A DNA stretch of 38,049 bases from NCBI GenBank assembly GCA_937873445.1, contig CALMWF010000029.1:1-38049 (forward strand), written 5' to 3'. Position 1 is the stretch's first letter, and each line of letters begins with the position of its first letter. The notes beneath the pieces were generated by a model. That model saw nothing but the letters and a program-made list of their open reading frames with translations, had not been told where the DNA came from and ran no database searches. The position numbers were made by a program, and so were the translations under genes. The DNA comes from an uncultured Alphaproteobacteria bacterium (GTDB taxonomy: Bacteria; Pseudomonadota; Alphaproteobacteria; Rhizobiales; Aestuariivirgaceae). Below, in pieces: positions 30,239 through 38,049 of this stretch.

Positions 30239-31453
30239 TCAGTTGCGCTGCTTTGCCATGGCCTCGACAAAGCGGGTGAACAGATAGTGGCTGTCCTGCG
30301 GGCCGGGCGAAGCCTCGGGATGATACTGCACCGAGAACACCGGCCGGTCCTTCAGGGCAAGGCCGGCGTTGGAACCGTCAAACAGCGACACATGGGTTTC
30401 CACCACCGTGTCGGGCAGGCTGTCGCGGTCCACGGTGAAGCCGTGGTTCATGGAGGTGATTTCCACCTTGCCGGTGGTGAAGTCCTTGACCGGATGGTTG
30501 GCGCCGTGGTGACCCTGATGCATCTTGCGGGTTTTGGCGCCCAGCGCCAGACCGAGCATCTGATGGCCAAGGCAGATGCCGAACAGCGGCTTGCCGGAGG
30601 CCACCAGCTTCCTGATTTCCGGCACGGCATATTCACCCGTGGCGGCGGGGTCGCCCGGTCCGTTGGACAGGAAAATGCCATCGGGCTGCAGGGCCAGAAT
30701 GGCTTCGGCGCTGGTGGTGGCGGGCACCACCGTTACGTCGCAGCCGGCGCTGACCAGGCAGCGCAGAATGTTGCGCTTCAGGCCATAGTCCACGGCCACG
30801 ACCCGGTAGGCGCCCTGCGGTTTTGCTTCATAACCCCTGGACCAGTCCCAGCAGGCCTCATCCCAGTCCATGCGCTGGGTGAGGGAGACATCCTTGGCGA
30901 GGTCCAACCCCTCAAGCCCGCTCCAGGCGGCGGCCATCTTCTTCAGTTTGGCGAGGTCAAACTTGCCCCTGGCGTGGTGGGCAATGACGCCGTTGGGCAT
31001 GCCCCGGTCGCGGATCAGATTGGTGAGCGCGCGCGTGTCGATGCCGGAAACCCCGATGATGCCGCGCGCCTTCAGCCATTTGTCGAACGGCTTGGCCGAG
31101 CGGTAGTTGGCAGGTTCGGTCACCGGCGCCTTGACGATGAGGCCCTTCACCGCCGCTGCGGCGGCAAGGTTGGTGGTCTCGATGTCCTCGTCATTGGTGC
31201 CGACATTGCCGATGTGCGGAAAGGTGAAGGTGACGATCTGCCCGGCATAGGAGGGGTCGGTCAGCACCTCCTGATAGCCGGTCATGGCGGTGTTGAAGCA
31301 GATTTCGGCCACCGCCTCGCCCTCGGCGCCAAAGCCCTGACCCTCAATCACGGTGCCGTCGGCCAGCACGATGAGGCCGGTCACACGGGGTGCGTCCCAG
31401 TCGCTGAACTGGGGGCGTGGCTGTGCTTTGGCCTTGGCGGGCGTCTTCGGCAT
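30239..31453 (-). CDS. carA: Carbamoyl-phosphate synthase small subunit
   Basis: CarA releases ammonia from glutamine for the large subunit CarB, feeding arginine and pyrimidines. The 404-residue product has the N-domain (LADGTVIEGQGFGAEG, TAMTGYQEVLTDPSY, GNVGTNDED). The class I glutamine amidotransferase domain has GICLGHQMLGLALGAKT with the catalytic Cys and VQYHPEASPGPQD with His and Glu. It has an N-terminal extension of about 25 residues rich in Ala, Lys and Pro. carB is not in the window. It is divergent from yqeY. Confidence 0.96.
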   Translation of the reverse strand: MPKTPAKAKAQPRPQFSDWDAPRVTGLIVLADGTVIEGQGFGAEGEAVAEICFNTAMTGYQEVLTDPSYAGQIVTFTFPHIGNVGTNDEDIETTNLAAAAAVKGLIVKAPVTEPANYRSAKPFDKWLKARGIIGVSGIDTRALTNLIRDRGMPNGVIAHHARGKFDLAKLKKMAAAWSGLEGLDLAKDVSLTQRMDWDEACWDWSRGYEAKPQGAYRVVAVDYGLKRNILRCLVSAGCDVTVVPATTSAEAILALQPDGIFLSNGPGDPAATGEYAVPEIRKLVASGKPLFGICLGHQMLGLALGAKTRKMHQGHHGANHPVKDFTTGKVEITSMNHGFTVDRDSLPDTVVETHVSLFDGSNAGLALKDRPVFSVQYHPEASPGPQDSHYLFTRFVEAMAKQRN

Positions 31454-31525
31454 GGGACTCTCCGGGAATTTGCGGTGGTCTAGGCGAGCGGGCGGTGGGC
31501 GTCAAGGTTGCGGGGCGGGCCGTAA

Positions 31526-31542
31526 GCGCCTATTTCAGGCGC
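31526..31542. promoter_or_regulatory. Inverted repeat in the carA-yqeY divergent region
   Basis: GCGCCT (31526-31531) and AGGCGC (31537-31542) form a 6-bp arm pair around ATTTC, 31 bases before yqeY and 73 before carA. It could be an operator half-site pair or a small hairpin; nothing else supports a specific regulator. Confidence 0.3.
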
Positions 31543-31572
31543 AAACACCAGACGATTTGAGGATTGAAGACC

Positions 31573-32034
31573 ATGGAACTGCGCGCCCGGATCACCGAGG
31601 ACATGAAGGCCGCCATGAAGGCGGGCGACAAGAAGAAGCTGTCCACCCTGCGGCTGATGCAGGCGGCCATCAAGGACAAGGACATCAATGGCCGCACTGA
31701 AGGCCATGACTCGGCGCTCACCGCCGATGCCGGCATTATTGACCTGTTCGCCAAGATGGTGAAGCAGCGTCAGGAGACGGCGGCGGTTTATCATCAGGGC
31801 GGCAGGCCGGAACTGGCCCAGAATGAACTGGATGAGGTGACCATCATTCAGGCCTATCTGCCGAAGCAGATGGGCGAGGATGAGGTGAAGGCGGCAGTGG
31901 CGGGCGTCATTGCCGCCATCGGTGCGGCAGGCATGAAGGACATGGGCCGGGTGATGGCCGAACTCAAGGCCAAATATTCCGGCCAGATGGACATGGGCCG
32001 GGTGGGCGCCATTGTGAAGGCCCTGCTGGGCTGA
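31573..32034 (+). CDS. yqeY: GatB/YqeY domain protein
   Basis: The 153-residue product is a free-standing YqeY protein: ELRARITEDMKAAMKAGDKK, LSTLRLMQAAIKDKDI, AKMVKQRQETAAVYHQGGRP, ELDEVTIIQAYLPKQM and GAAGMKDMGRVMAELKAKYSGQMDMG. It resembles the tail domain of GatB and probably binds tRNA or related RNA; its precise role is unsettled. GAGGA precedes the ATG at 31573. It is often found between carA and dnaG in alphaproteobacteria, as here. Confidence 0.92.
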   Translation: MELRARITEDMKAAMKAGDKKKLSTLRLMQAAIKDKDINGRTEGHDSALTADAGIIDLFAKMVKQRQETAAVYHQGGRPELAQNELDEVTIIQAYLPKQMGEDEVKAAVAGVIAAIGAAGMKDMGRVMAELKAKYSGQMDMGRVGAIVKALLG

Positions 32035-32037
32035 ACC

Positions 32038-32370
32038 TTACCAGCGGAAGAAGCGCTTCTCCGCCAATGGGCCGGTCATGCGCTGCACCGTCGGCACCGT
32101 CCTGGGCGCTGGCTTGGCGTGGGGCTTCGCCGGCTGCGGCACAGTTCTGGACTTCACTGCCCGCGCCAGTGTCGCCCGCAGCTCATCCATGTTGCCCGGG
32201 GCCTTGCCGGCAGGCCAGGGAGACGGGGTTTTTCCGGAAGCCGCCCCTTCGGCGTTCTTTCGGGCCGCCTCCTGTGCCGCAACGCCGAACCGGCGCATGA
32301 GCGGCATCAGCAGGCCCATCTTGTGCAGCACCACGGCGATGACGATGAGTGTGATGAACAGGTTGGACAT
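32038..32370 (-). CDS. Small membrane-anchored hypothetical protein
   Basis: The 110-residue product starts MSNLFITLIVIAVVLHKMGLLM with one hydrophobic segment, then a basic, Ala- and Pro-rich soluble tail that ends EKRFFRW. A GTG at 32379 overlapping the upstream TGA (GTGA) would add three residues and is a good alternative start. It is convergent with yqeY, with only 3 bp between stops. No family is recognised. Confidence 0.55.
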   Translation of the reverse strand: MSNLFITLIVIAVVLHKMGLLMPLMRRFGVAAQEAARKNAEGAASGKTPSPWPAGKAPGNMDELRATLARAVKSRTVPQPAKPHAKPAPRTVPTVQRMTGPLAEKRFFRW

Positions 32371-32375
32371 GGGCG

Positions 32376-33002
32376 TCACACGCGCTTTCCGAAGGCGCTG
32401 CGCGGCTCGGCGCCGGAGAAGCGCTGCACCACCGGGCTGGCAGGACGCAGCGGCGGCAGGGTGGTCTCGCTGCGGTTAAACCGGCGGGCGGCTTCTTCCA
32501 TGGCGCGGTCCAGCTTGGCCGGGGGCGCAAACTCATGGTCGTCGCCGGCTTCGGCTTCACCGGCTTCATCAGGCCGGCCGCGGCGGGCAAGACCGGCAAG
32601 CCAGGACAGAACCTTGAACAGGATCATGATGATGCCCACGCCAAACAGGATAGTGTGGCTGCCGCTGCCCAGCCAGGAGCCGATGGGACGCTGCGGCACC
32701 GGCGGCAGGCCAGAGTGGCCACCCAGCCGTGCCAGCGCCAGAGCCTGATCGGCCTCGAGGGGCAGGTATTTGTCGGAACGGCCGACATAGCCCACCCATT
32801 CGCCGCCCAGTGATTTGAAGTGATAGCCGAGATCGACATAGGCACCGTCATGGCGGTGCAGGGCTTCAATGTCGGGCAGGTCAAGGACCTTGACCACGGT
32901 TTCGCCGGTGGGAATGGCAATGGGCAGGCGCGCAGCCTGGGCAGGTGCCGCCAGAAGCACGAAACCGGCAAGCACAGCGAAGGGCGCAAGGAGTTTGGAC
33001 AT
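32376..33002 (-). CDS. Exported membrane-linked hypothetical protein
   Basis: The 208-residue product has a signal peptide (MSKLLAPFAVLAGFVLLAAP, AQA-ARLP). A periplasmic region of about 95 residues follows (KVLDLPDIEALHRHDGAYVD, LGYHFKSLGGEWVGYVG), then a membrane helix (TILFGVGIIMILFKVLSWLAG, about 115-136) and an acidic-to-basic cytoplasmic tail. The first part of the tail is charged, and PPLRPASPVVQRFSG recalls low-complexity sequence. It ends inside the start of the 110-residue protein, so the two likely work together. The function is unknown. Confidence 0.65.
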   Translation of the reverse strand: MSKLLAPFAVLAGFVLLAAPAQAARLPIAIPTGETVVKVLDLPDIEALHRHDGAYVDLGYHFKSLGGEWVGYVGRSDKYLPLEADQALALARLGGHSGLPPVPQRPIGSWLGSGSHTILFGVGIIMILFKVLSWLAGLARRGRPDEAGEAEAGDDHEFAPPAKLDRAMEEAARRFNRSETTLPPLRPASPVVQRFSGAEPRSAFGKRV

Positions 33003-33096
33003 GGTTCTCCCCCAAAGGAGTCTCGCGCTTCAGCCTAGCGGCAGGGTCTGAAAAATTCGGGAAGACCGTGAATAAAATTGTCCGTATCCGGAACAG

Positions 33097-33978
33097 TCAG
33101 CCGCGCGCCCGCGCCGCCAGCGCCACCCCCAGGGCGGCAAGGGCAAAGCCCGCCCAGGCAAGCGGCGGCATGGCCTCGCCCAGCACCGGCCAGGCGATGA
33201 GGGCCGACAGCGGCGGCACCAGATAGAACAGCGACGAGACGCGCGACACCTCGCCATGGCGGATCATGGCCAGAAGCAGAGTCATGGAGATGATGGAATT
33301 GCCGATGATGAGATAGGCCATGACCAGAACCAGCGGCCAGGTCCAGGTGACATGCATGGTTTCGGTGGCAAAGGCCCAGGGCAGGGTGAGGGCGGCGGCG
33401 GTGACATAGGCAATGAGGTTTTGCGTGACCGGATGCTGGCTGACGCCGAAACGCTTTTCCCACAGGGTGCCCGCCGTCATGGCCAGCAGGGCGGCCACGG
33501 CAAAGCCGATGCCCACGGGGCTTTCCACCGCCACGCTGCTGCGTGCCACAATGACCGTGGCCGCGCCCAGAAGCCCCAGCGCCAGGCCGAGCCAGCGCAG
33601 GCCGCCCACGCGCTCGCCCACGAAATGCGGGGCAATGAGCCCCACCAATATGGGTTGCAGGCAGACGATGATGGCCATGGCCCCCGCCGACAGGCGCTGC
33701 ATGGCAAAGAAGGCCAGCGAGAAATAGACAACCTGAATGAGCACCGCCACCACGGCAATGTGGCCCCAGTCGGCGGCGCGCCGGGGCAGGGCGGGGCGCA
33801 GAATGGCAAACACCGGGGCCAGCAGCACCACCACCGCCAGATAGCGCAGCGCCAGCAGGGTCAGCGGCTCGATGCCGCGCAGGCCCAGCTTGGCCACGGC
33901 AAAGCCCCCCGACCACAGGGTGAGGAAAATATAGGGCGCAAGCCTGAGCCACAGCGGCTTGTGGGCGGGGGTGGACAT
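33097..33978 (-). CDS. EamA/DMT family transporter
   Basis: The 293-residue protein has the ten hydrophobic segments of the drug/metabolite transporter superfamily, in two EamA repeats. Typical pieces are FLTLWSGGFAVAKLGL, LLALRYLAVVVLL, FVGERVGGLRWLGLALGLLG, and in the second half SLFYLVPPLSALIAWPVLGE. The substrate cannot be deduced. The start at 33978 lies 93 bp from the divergent dnaG. Confidence 0.9.
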   Translation of the reverse strand: MSTPAHKPLWLRLAPYIFLTLWSGGFAVAKLGLRGIEPLTLLALRYLAVVVLLAPVFAILRPALPRRAADWGHIAVVAVLIQVVYFSLAFFAMQRLSAGAMAIIVCLQPILVGLIAPHFVGERVGGLRWLGLALGLLGAATVIVARSSVAVESPVGIGFAVAALLAMTAGTLWEKRFGVSQHPVTQNLIAYVTAAALTLPWAFATETMHVTWTWPLVLVMAYLIIGNSIISMTLLLAMIRHGEVSRVSSLFYLVPPLSALIAWPVLGEAMPPLAWAGFALAALGVALAARARG

Positions 33979-34071
33979 GGGCGGGATGCTAGCCGAGCTT
34001 CTGGCAGGCGAAAGAGGATTCCATGGGACCAGCGTTGAAGCCGGGGAGGTTAAGGGCTAGGACTTGCCCCC

Positions 34072-36009
34072 ATGCGCTTTCCGCCCCAGTTCCTTGACGA
34101 TATCCGCGCCCGGGTGCCGCTGTCCTCGGTGATCGGGCGGCGCGTGGCCTGGGACCGGCGCAAGACCAATGCGGCCAAGGGCGATTACTGGGCCTGCTGC
34201 CCGTTCCACGGCGAGAAGACGCCGTCCTTCCATGCCGATGACAAGAAGGGCCGCTATCACTGTTTCGGCTGCAAGGTGTCGGGCGACATTTTCACCTTCC
34301 TCACCGAAAAGGAGGGCGTGCCCTTTCCCGAGGCGGTGGAGCGGCTGGCGCAGGAGGCGGGCCTGCCCATGCCGGTGGTGTCGGCCGAGGATGAGCAGCG
34401 CGCCGAGCGCCGCACCGGCCTTTATGAGATCATGGAACTGGCGGCCAAGTTCTTCGAGGCGGAGTTGCAGGGCCAGCGCGGCGCCAAGGCGCGCGGCTAT
34501 CTGGCCGACCGCAAACTGCCCACGGCGGTGCAGAAGGAGTTTCGCCTGGGCTATGCGCCGGATGACCGGCAGGCGCTGAGGAGCCACCTGGCCGACAAGG
34601 GCGCCACGGTGGAGCAGATGGCTGAGGCCGGGCTGGTCATTGCCGGGGCGGATATTCCCGTGGCCTATGACCGGTTCCGCGACCGCGTGATGTTTCCGAT
34701 CCGCGATCCGCGCGGCCGGGTCATTGCCTTCGGCGGCCGGGCGCTCAGGGCGGATGTTCCCGCCAAATATCTGAACTCGCCGGAAACGCCGCTCTTTCAC
34801 AAGGGCCGGGTGCTCTACAACCATGACCGGGCGCGCGTGCCCGCCCATGAAACCGGCAGCATCATTGCCGTTGAAGGTTATATGGATGTGATTGCGCTGA
34901 GCCGGGCTGGCCTGGCGCAGGCGGTGGCACCGCTGGGCACGGCCCTGACCGAGGACCAGCTGGCGCTGCTGTGGCGCGCCGCCCCGGAACCGGTTCTGTG
35001 TTTTGACGGCGATGCGGCGGGGCTGAAGGCAGCGGCGCGGGCGCTGGACCTGGCGCTGCCGCTGCTGAAGCCCGGACACTCGCTGCGCTTTGCCTTGCTG
35101 CCGGAGGGCAAGGACCCCGATGATCTGCTCAACAGTGACGGGCCGGCGGCGGTGAAGGCGGTGATCGAGGCGGCCCAGCCGCTGTCGGAGGTGCTGTGGA
35201 CGCGGGCGCTGTCGGAGAATGACCGGGCCACGCCCGAGCGCAAGGCGCAGTTTGAACGCGACCTGCGCCAGCAGTTGGGCCAGATCGGTGACGAGACGGT
35301 GCGCAAGCATTATCTGGCCGATATGGGGGCGCGGCTTTCGGCCCTGTGGCAGAAGAGCGGCGGACGCGGCCCCGCCCCCGGCCCACGCCGAGGGGGCCAG
35401 CCCTTCCAGCCACGGCTGAAACCCGGCCAGAAACCCTGGGCGGTGGCTCTGCCGCCGTCACCGCAATTGAAGGCGCTTGCAACCAGGGGTGGAGATTCCG
35501 GCGGTAGCGAGCGGCGCGAACGCCTGATCCTCCTCACTTTCGTCAACCATCCGCGGCTCATTCACGAGTTTCTTGACCTGCTGGCGGGCTTTCCCATTGT
35601 GTCGCGCGAGCTTGACTCTCTCCGTGCACAGATTCTAGATAGCGCCGTTTCCGGGGAAGGCCTTGAACAAGCCGCCCTCAGAAACCACCTGATAGAACGA
35701 GGCCATGGTCCGCTTGTGGACCGCCTCGAGGCTCAGGCGAAGCTTCTGAATGAGTGGTTCCTCGGTCCCGGGGCAGCGCAAGATGACGCCCGGACAGGCC
35801 TCCGCCAGATGATCGCCCTGCACCGCAAGACTGTGACCCTGGCGTCGGAGCTGAGGGCGGCGGAAGCCGCCTTTGCCGCCGATCCGTCGGAGGAAACGTT
35901 AAAGGCGCTGGCCGCCGTGCGGGAGGAGTTGCAATCGCTGGACGGCACGGAAGCCCACTTCGACGGCTTCGGCACGGCGTCCGGCCGACAAAGCGACCCC
36001 ATCACCTGA
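34072..36009 (+). CDS. dnaG: DNA primase
   Basis: DnaG makes RNA primers at the fork. The 645-residue product has the CHC2 zinc ribbon (CCPFHGEKTPSFHADD, then YHCFGCKVSGD) near residues 43-70. The catalytic core follows (about 115-240: GYLADRKLP, FRLGYAPDD, DRFRDRVMFPIRD), then TOPRIM with IIAVEGYMDVIAL, the APLGTALTEDQL block and CFDGDAAGLKAA. The C-terminal DnaB-binding domain is present. A proline/glycine-rich linker occurs at about 425-470. A 115-bp gap leads to rpoD in the same direction. Confidence 0.97.
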   Translation: MRFPPQFLDDIRARVPLSSVIGRRVAWDRRKTNAAKGDYWACCPFHGEKTPSFHADDKKGRYHCFGCKVSGDIFTFLTEKEGVPFPEAVERLAQEAGLPMPVVSAEDEQRAERRTGLYEIMELAAKFFEAELQGQRGAKARGYLADRKLPTAVQKEFRLGYAPDDRQALRSHLADKGATVEQMAEAGLVIAGADIPVAYDRFRDRVMFPIRDPRGRVIAFGGRALRADVPAKYLNSPETPLFHKGRVLYNHDRARVPAHETGSIIAVEGYMDVIALSRAGLAQAVAPLGTALTEDQLALLWRAAPEPVLCFDGDAAGLKAAARALDLALPLLKPGHSLRFALLPEGKDPDDLLNSDGPAAVKAVIEAAQPLSEVLWTRALSENDRATPERKAQFERDLRQQLGQIGDETVRKHYLADMGARLSALWQKSGGRGPAPGPRRGGQPFQPRLKPGQKPWAVALPPSPQLKALATRGGDSGGSERRERLILLTFVNHPRLIHEFLDLLAGFPIVSRELDSLRAQILDSAVSGEGLEQAALRNHLIERGHGPLVDRLEAQAKLLNEWFLGPGAAQDDARTGLRQMIALHRKTVTLASELRAAEAAFAADPSEETLKALAAVREELQSLDGTEAHFDGFGTASGRQSDPIT

Positions 36010-36061
36010 GCCAGCATTAGGCGGTTCATAACCCTTCCTGCGCCAGTCACGGATGCAGAGC

Positions 36062-36103
36062 CGGGTTTGACCCGAATCACTTGTTCTGGCGGAGTCATCC
36101 GCC
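36062..36103 (+). promoter_or_regulatory. Two small hairpins between dnaG and rpoD
   Basis: CGGGT-TTG-ACCCG (36062-36074) and GGCGGA-GTCA-TCCGCC (36088-36103) occur in tandem, the second ending 21 bases before the rpoD start. There is no T-run after either. They could attenuate, be processing signals, or be coincidental in GC-rich DNA. Confidence 0.35.
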
Positions 36104-36124
36104 CCCGCATTAAGGACGACAGAT

Positions 36125-38049
36125 ATGGCGCGCGCCACCACCCCTCGCGAACCCAAGGTCGAGGATCAGGATACTCCGCAGGCCCAGGACGAGGCCGAAG
36201 CGGGCCCGGAAGTGCAGGGCGAGGGCCAGGACAGTCCGGTTCTTGACCTGACTGATGCCGCCGTCAAGCGCATGATCAAGACGGCGAAGACGCGGGGCTA
36301 TGTCACCCTCGACGAGCTGAACGCCGTCATGCCTTCGGACGAGGTGACCTCGGACCAGATCGAGGACATCTACGCCATGCTGGCCGACATGGGCATCACG
36401 GTGGTGGAGTCCGAAGAGGAGTCGGAGAACATCGTGGCCAAGGTGGAGGGCGAGGAATCGACCGAAACCGCGCTGGTCAAGGTGGAAGGCCCCAAGCTTC
36501 CGGCCGACCGCACCGACGATCCGGTGCGCATGTATCTGCGCGAGATGGGGCAGGTGGAGCTGTTGTCGCGCGAGGGCGAAATCGCCATTGCCAAGCGCAT
36601 CGAGGCCGGCCGCGAGGCGATGATCTCCGGCCTGTGCGAAAGCCCGCTGACCTTTCAGGCCATCATCATCTGGCGCGACGAGTTGAACGAGGGGAAGATT
36701 CTCCTCCGTGACATCATTGACCTGGAAGCCACCTATGCCGGGCCGGACGCCAAGGCCAATCAGGCGGTGCAGGCGCCACAGCCCTATGTGCCGCCCAAGG
36801 TGGAGGTGCGCAAGCAGGCCGAGGCCAAGCGCCCCGAGCAGTTGCGCCGCGCCCAGGCCGCCGCCGCGCGCAAGTCCGACGATGAATATGGCGACGTGCT
36901 GTCTCCCGAAGATTTTGACAAGCCGCAGATCGAGGAGGAGGACGACGACGAGGGCGATGATCTCGGCGTGTCGCTGTCCGCCATGGAAGCGGAGCTGAAG
37001 CCCAAGGTTCTGGAAATCTTCGACGCCATCGCCAAGAGCTACAAGAGCCTGCGCAAGCTGCAGGACCAGGAGGTGGCCGAGGGCACCGAGCTGACACCCT
37101 CGCAGGAGCGCCGCTACCGCAAGCTGCGCGAGGAAATCATCGCCGAGGTGAAGTCCCTGTCGCTCAACAACGCCCGCATCGAGGCGCTGGTGGAGCAGCT
37201 GTACGACATCAACAAGCGCCTCAACTCGCTGGAAGGACGGCTGATGCGTCTGGCGGAAACCTATAAGGTTCCGCGTACGGAGTTTCTGAAGGAATATCAG
37301 GGCGACGAGCTGAACCCCGAGTGGCTGAAGCGCGTGGGGCGCCTGACCAAGCACGGCTGGAAGAAGTTCGTGAATGACGAGAAGGAGAGCATCCGCGTCA
37401 TCCGCGACGAGATTTATGAACTGGCTTCGGCCACCGGCCTGCAGATCCCGGAATTCCGCAAGATCGTGGCCATGGTGCAGAAGGGCGAGCGCGAGGCGCG
37501 CATCGCCAAGAAGGAAATGGTGGAGGCCAATTTGCGCCTGGTCATTTCCATCGCCAAGAAATACACCAACCGCGGCCTGCAGTTCCTCGACCTCATTCAG
37601 GAGGGCAACATCGGCCTGATGAAGGCGGTGGACAAGTTCGAGTATCGGCGCGGCTATAAATTCTCCACCTATGCCACCTGGTGGATCCGTCAGGCCATTA
37701 CCCGGTCGATTGCCGATCAGGCGCGCACCATCCGCATTCCCGTGCACATGATCGAGACGATCAACAAGATTGTGCGCACCTCGCGCCAGATGATGCATGA
37801 AATCGGCCGTGAGCCGACGCCGGAGGAACTGGCGGAAAAGCTCTCCATGCCGCTGGAAAAGGTGCGCAAGGTGATGAAGATCGCCAAGGAGCCGATCAGC
37901 CTTGAAACGCCTGTCGGCGACGAGGAGGATTCACACCTCGGCGACTTCATCGAGGACAAGAACGCCATCCTGCCGATCGACGCGGCGATCCAGTCGAACC
38001 TGCGCGAGACGACGACGCGGGTGCTGGCGTCGCTGACGCCGCGCGAGGA
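36125..38049 (+). CDS. rpoD: RNA polymerase sigma factor RpoD (partial, cut at window end)
   Basis: The frame opens at ATG 36125 and runs off the window after about 641 residues. Region 1.1 is seen ([34 protein letters not shown]), then region 1.2 ([20 protein letters not shown]). A long acidic non-conserved spacer follows ([13 protein letters not shown]). The -10-binding region 2 is canonical: [40 protein letters not shown], then [20 protein letters not shown] with the following [13 protein letters not shown]. Region 3 ([14 protein letters not shown]) and the start of region 4 follow. This is the housekeeping sigma factor. The C-terminal -35-binding part is outside. Confidence 0.97.
   Translation, partial: MARATTPREPKVEDQDTPQAQDEAEAGPEVQGEGQDSPVLDLTDAAVKRMIKTAKTRGYVTLDELNAVMPSDEVTSDQIEDIYAMLADMGITVVESEEESENIVAKVEGEESTETALVKVEGPKLPADRTDDPVRMYLREMGQVELLSREGEIAIAKRIEAGREAMISGLCESPLTFQAIIIWRDELNEGKILLRDIIDLEATYAGPDAKANQAVQAPQPYVPPKVEVRKQAEAKRPEQLRRAQAAAARKSDDEYGDVLSPEDFDKPQIEEEDDDEGDDLGVSLSAMEAELKPKVLEIFDAIAKSYKSLRKLQDQEVAEGTELTPSQERRYRKLREEIIAEVKSLSLNNARIEALVEQLYDINKRLNSLEGRLMRLAETYKVPRTEFLKEYQGDELNPEWLKRVGRLTKHGWKKFVNDEKESIRVIRDEIYELASATGLQIPEFRKIVAMVQKGEREARIAKKEMVEANLRLVISIAKKYTNRGLQFLDLIQEGNIGLMKAVDKFEYRRGYKFSTYATWWIRQAITRSIADQARTIRIPVHMIETINKIVRTSRQMMHEIGREPTPEELAEKLSMPLEKVRKVMKIAKEPISLETPVGDEEDSHLGDFIEDKNAILPIDAAIQSNLRETTTRVLASLTPRE

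Noticed and set aside
30197-31483. 428-residue open frame opposite carA
   Set aside because: carA is clear on the minus strand; the reverse frame has no motif and spans both intergenic ends.
36110-37798. 562-residue open frame on the minus strand opposite rpoD
   Set aside because: The plus strand is unmistakably rpoD; the reverse frame is Leu/His-rich low-complexity shadow.
1-38049. CRISPR arrays, tRNA or rRNA genes, complete prophage or insertion sequences
   Set aside because: I looked for spaced repeats, cloverleaf-like patterns, conserved rRNA sequence, integrase and transposase genes; none was convincing apart from the short transposase scrap.

Overview
The window reads as a chromosomal segment of a GC-rich alphaproteobacterium. 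Third codon positions are almost always G or C in most genes. The order rpsF-rpsR-rplI-dnaB-alr-(mlaE-mlaF)-radA-cvpA-purF-SDR on the minus strand and carA / yqeY / dnaG-rpoD on the right resembles what I recall from Hyphomicrobiales and related groups. I cannot name the genus from sequence alone.

Layout. (1) 1-4.4 kb is an accessory block: the 3' end of an unknown gene, a DUF5131 (phage Gp37/Gp68-like, three-Cys) gene, its usual companion tcmP, a HipB/HipA-type regulator-kinase pair, and then about 420 bp without a gene that holds a probable IS5-type transposase scrap. (2) 4.5-7.3 kb holds slyX, a small CxxC thioredoxin-fold protein, a LysR regulator divergent from a SnoaL-like exported protein, and an exported protein that resembles the animal APCDD1 domain. 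(3) 7.3-10.9 kb holds two adjacent ParA/MinD-like ATPases, the second with a degraded P-loop, then two tandem nnrU-like membrane genes and panB. (4) 10.9-15 kb holds a multicopper-oxidase-fold protein that has lost most copper ligands, a 41-codon membrane mini-gene, a TPR_21 membrane protein, a small lipoprotein in the place where bamB is often found, and der. (5) 15-19.4 kb (minus) is radA-cvpA-purF-SDR, tightly packed. (6) 19.5-24.4 kb holds an orphan ORF, a YtcJ-like amidohydrolase, the MlaF/MlaE lipid-transport core and alr. (7) 24.4-27.4 kb (minus) is rpsF-rpsR-rplI, a strong intrinsic terminator, then dnaB. (8) 27.7-29.8 kb (plus) is a copper delivery cluster for respiratory oxidase assembly: a DUF2946-like membrane protein, two PCu(A)C chaperones and Sco. 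(9) 29.8-38 kb holds a small secreted protein, carA, yqeY, two membrane-linked orphans, an EamA transporter, dnaG and the first part of rpoD, which runs off the window.

Most of the window is housekeeping: translation (rpsF, rpsR, rplI, der), replication and repair (dnaB, dnaG, radA), transcription (rpoD), purine and pyrimidine synthesis (purF, carA), cell wall (alr), pantothenate (panB). The less ordinary parts are the DUF5131-TcmP-HipBA block with an 11-bp repeat on both sides of hipBA, the copper-site-less multicopper oxidase fold, the bacterial APCDD1-like protein, and the paired ATPases of which one appears unable to bind ATP in the normal way. Intergenic signals include an intrinsic terminator after rplI, two DnaA-box-like sites at 12.3 kb, a structured rpsF leader and several stem-loops. 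No tRNA, rRNA, CRISPR array or intact insertion sequence was seen.
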